Positions 63,412-64,000 of a DNA stretch of 64,000 nucleotides are shown in pieces. The notes beneath the pieces are model-generated. The model was not told where the DNA came from and searched no databases. It worked only from the letters and a program-made list of their open reading frames with translations. Source of the stretch: Bdellovibrionales bacterium (GTDB taxonomy: Bacteria; Bdellovibrionota; Bdellovibrionia; Bdellovibrionales; JAKFYE01). The position numbers and the translations under genes are program-made. The first letter of the stretch is position 1, and each line of letters opens with the position of its first letter. The DNA is taken from NCBI GenBank assembly GCA_021731045.1, contig JAKFYE010000013.1, forward strand, positions 21,402 to 85,401. Reading direction: 5' to 3'.

Positions 63412-63474
63412 AAGGATCTAGTCTGGCTCACGGACAAAAAGTGTCATCCTGAGCATAGCGAAGGATCCAGTCTG
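63412..63474. repeat. Direct repeat next to the left REP copy
   Basis: AAGGATCTAGTCTG (63412-63425) and AAGGATCCAGTCTG (63461-63474) are a direct repeat 49 bp apart with one mismatch. The second overlaps the right end of the 25-bp REP copy at 63443-63467, so a partial older copy may precede it. Confidence 0.5.
63443..63467 (+). repeat. Left copy of a 25-bp REP-like sequence
   Basis: It reads GTCATCCTGAGC then ATAGCGAAGGATC. It is the reverse complement of 63809-63833 with one mismatch. Sequences of the form TCATCCTGAGCGAAGCGAAGG are dispersed repeats in many unrelated bacterial genomes. Confidence 0.8.
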
Positions 63475-63509
63475 ACCATACTAATTGCAGAGAATGGCTT
63501 TAGATTTAT

Positions 63510-63800
63510 ATGGAAAAAGCCGGCTATGTTTATATTCTCACAAATTCTAGAAAAACCGTGTTGTACATTGGCGTAACGACCAACCTTGTAAGAAGACTGT
63601 ATGAACATTCTCAGGGATTGATGCATGGTTTTACGAAAAGATATAATGTTACGCAGCTTATTTACTACGAAACATTTAGCACTATTGGAGAGGCCATTCT
63701 TCGAGAGAAATCTTTGAAAGGTAAAACGCGAAAAAAGAAAGAGATATTGATCGAGGCTCTAAATCCGGATTGGAAGGATATATCTAGCGAAATTTTTTAA
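63510..63800 (+). CDS. GIY-YIG nuclease domain protein
   Basis: The 96-residue protein is a stand-alone GIY-YIG domain: GYVYILTN then LYIGVTTNLVRRLYEH (catalytic GIY and YIG Tyr and the Arg), and a C-terminal ILREKSLKGKTRKKK with the conserved Glu and basic residues, ending NPDWKDISSEIF. Such URI/UPF0213-type proteins are single-strand or structure-specific DNA nucleases; the biological job of most is unknown. The gene lies between inverted REP copies at 63443-63467 and 63809-63833. Confidence 0.9.
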   Translation: MEKAGYVYILTNSRKTVLYIGVTTNLVRRLYEHSQGLMHGFTKRYNVTQLIYYETFSTIGEAILREKSLKGKTRKKKEILIEALNPDWKDISSEIF

Positions 63801-63808
63801 GACGACGA

Positions 63809-63833
63809 GATCCTTCGCTTTGCTCAGGATGAC
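63809..63833 (-). repeat. Right copy of the 25-bp REP-like sequence
   Basis: It reads GATCCTTCGC then TTTGCTCAGGATGAC, the inverse of 63443-63467 with one mismatch. Its last 15 bases are also part of the first 18-bp tandem unit at 63819. Confidence 0.8.
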
Positions 63834-64000
63834 GGGTTTGCTCAGGATGACGGGTTCGCTCAGGATGACGGGTTCGCTCAGGATGACGGGTTCGCTCAGG
63901 ATGACGGGTTTGCTCAGGATGACGGGTTTGCTCAGGATGACGGGTTTGCTCAGGATGACGGGTTTGCTCAGGATGACGGGTTTGCTCAGGATGACGGGTT
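63819..64000. repeat. 18-bp tandem array, at least ten copies, cut by the window end
   Basis: Units of TTTGCTCAGGATGACGGG, or TTCGCTC in units 3-5, repeat exactly from 63819 to 63998, ten full copies, and run off the end (TT at 63999-64000). Each unit is the inner half of the REP sequence plus GGG. There are no unique spacers. Confidence 0.95.

Noticed and set aside
63801..64000. Read-through of the GIY-YIG stop into an in-frame FAQDDG repeat
   Set aside because: The frame is open, but there is no sign of a recoding signal at the TAA and an 18-bp repeat keeps any frame free of stops. I treat it as non-coding repeat DNA.
63819..64000. CRISPR-like array
   Set aside because: The units are contiguous with no unique spacers and no cas genes.

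Overview
The window reads as chromosomal DNA of a Gram-negative, diderm bacterium of low-to-moderate GC, most likely in Bdellovibrionota or a related delta-like lineage. The reasons are the LPS genes (heptose kinase, heptosyltransferase, O-antigen ligase-like protein), the many signal-peptide and lipoprotein genes, the c-di-GMP genes (a PilZ-like protein, an FHA-GGEEF cyclase of the Bdellovibrio DgcB architecture, and a second GGDEF protein), and a large ribosomal superoperon. The assignment is an inference from gene content; the window holds no rRNA. I recognised no tRNA genes, CRISPR array, prophage or transposase.

Layout. 1-5.6 kb: PilZ-like protein, a 124-bp palindromic MITE/REP-like element, a TonB-like protein, an outer-membrane barrel overlapping a lipoprotein aminopeptidase, and an ECF sigma / anti-sigma / Spy-like periplasmic cassette. 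5.6-14.1 kb (minus strand): Rsm22-type methyltransferase, FHA-GGEEF cyclase, pgi, metallophosphoesterase, GGDEF cyclase, coiled-coil protein, PfkB kinase, rlmN. 14.2-24.8 kb: an exported BtpA-family protein, heptose kinase and heptosyltransferase, gdhA-pyrD, a trypsin-like protease, a Nudix hydrolase, a DegT aminotransferase, a glycosyltransferase and an O-antigen ligase-like protein (LPS/surface polysaccharide). 25-37.9 kb: HU/IHF protein, EpmA-like ligase, YhcC-type radical SAM protein with gcvP, a SPOR protein, an RluA pseudouridine synthase, a pair of small secreted proteins, maiA and a FAH-family hydrolase (tyrosine catabolism), and an outer-membrane protein. 38.4-44.8 kb: DMT transporter, AstE-like peptidase, the paired TIGR03546/TIGR03545 families, a secreted protein and a TlpA-like thioredoxin.

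44.9-60.9 kb, all on the minus strand: fusA, then rpsJ through rplQ in the conserved S10-spc-alpha order with secY, adk, rpmJ and rpoA. rplX and rpsN are missing from the spc block, rpsL, rpsG and tuf are missing around fusA, and map and infA are missing between adk and rpmJ. 60.9-64 kb: a second TonB-like protein, a lipoprotein, a small secreted protein, and a GIY-YIG nuclease gene bracketed by inverted copies of a 25-bp repeat that runs into an 18-bp tandem array continuing past the window edge.

The two most unusual non-coding structures are a 160-bp element (32338-32497) with perfect 41-bp inverted arms around a branched set of nested hairpins, and the GIY-YIG/repeat/tandem-array element at the right end. 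Start codons were chosen from Shine-Dalgarno spacing and protein-family expectation; alternatives are stated where the choice is open.
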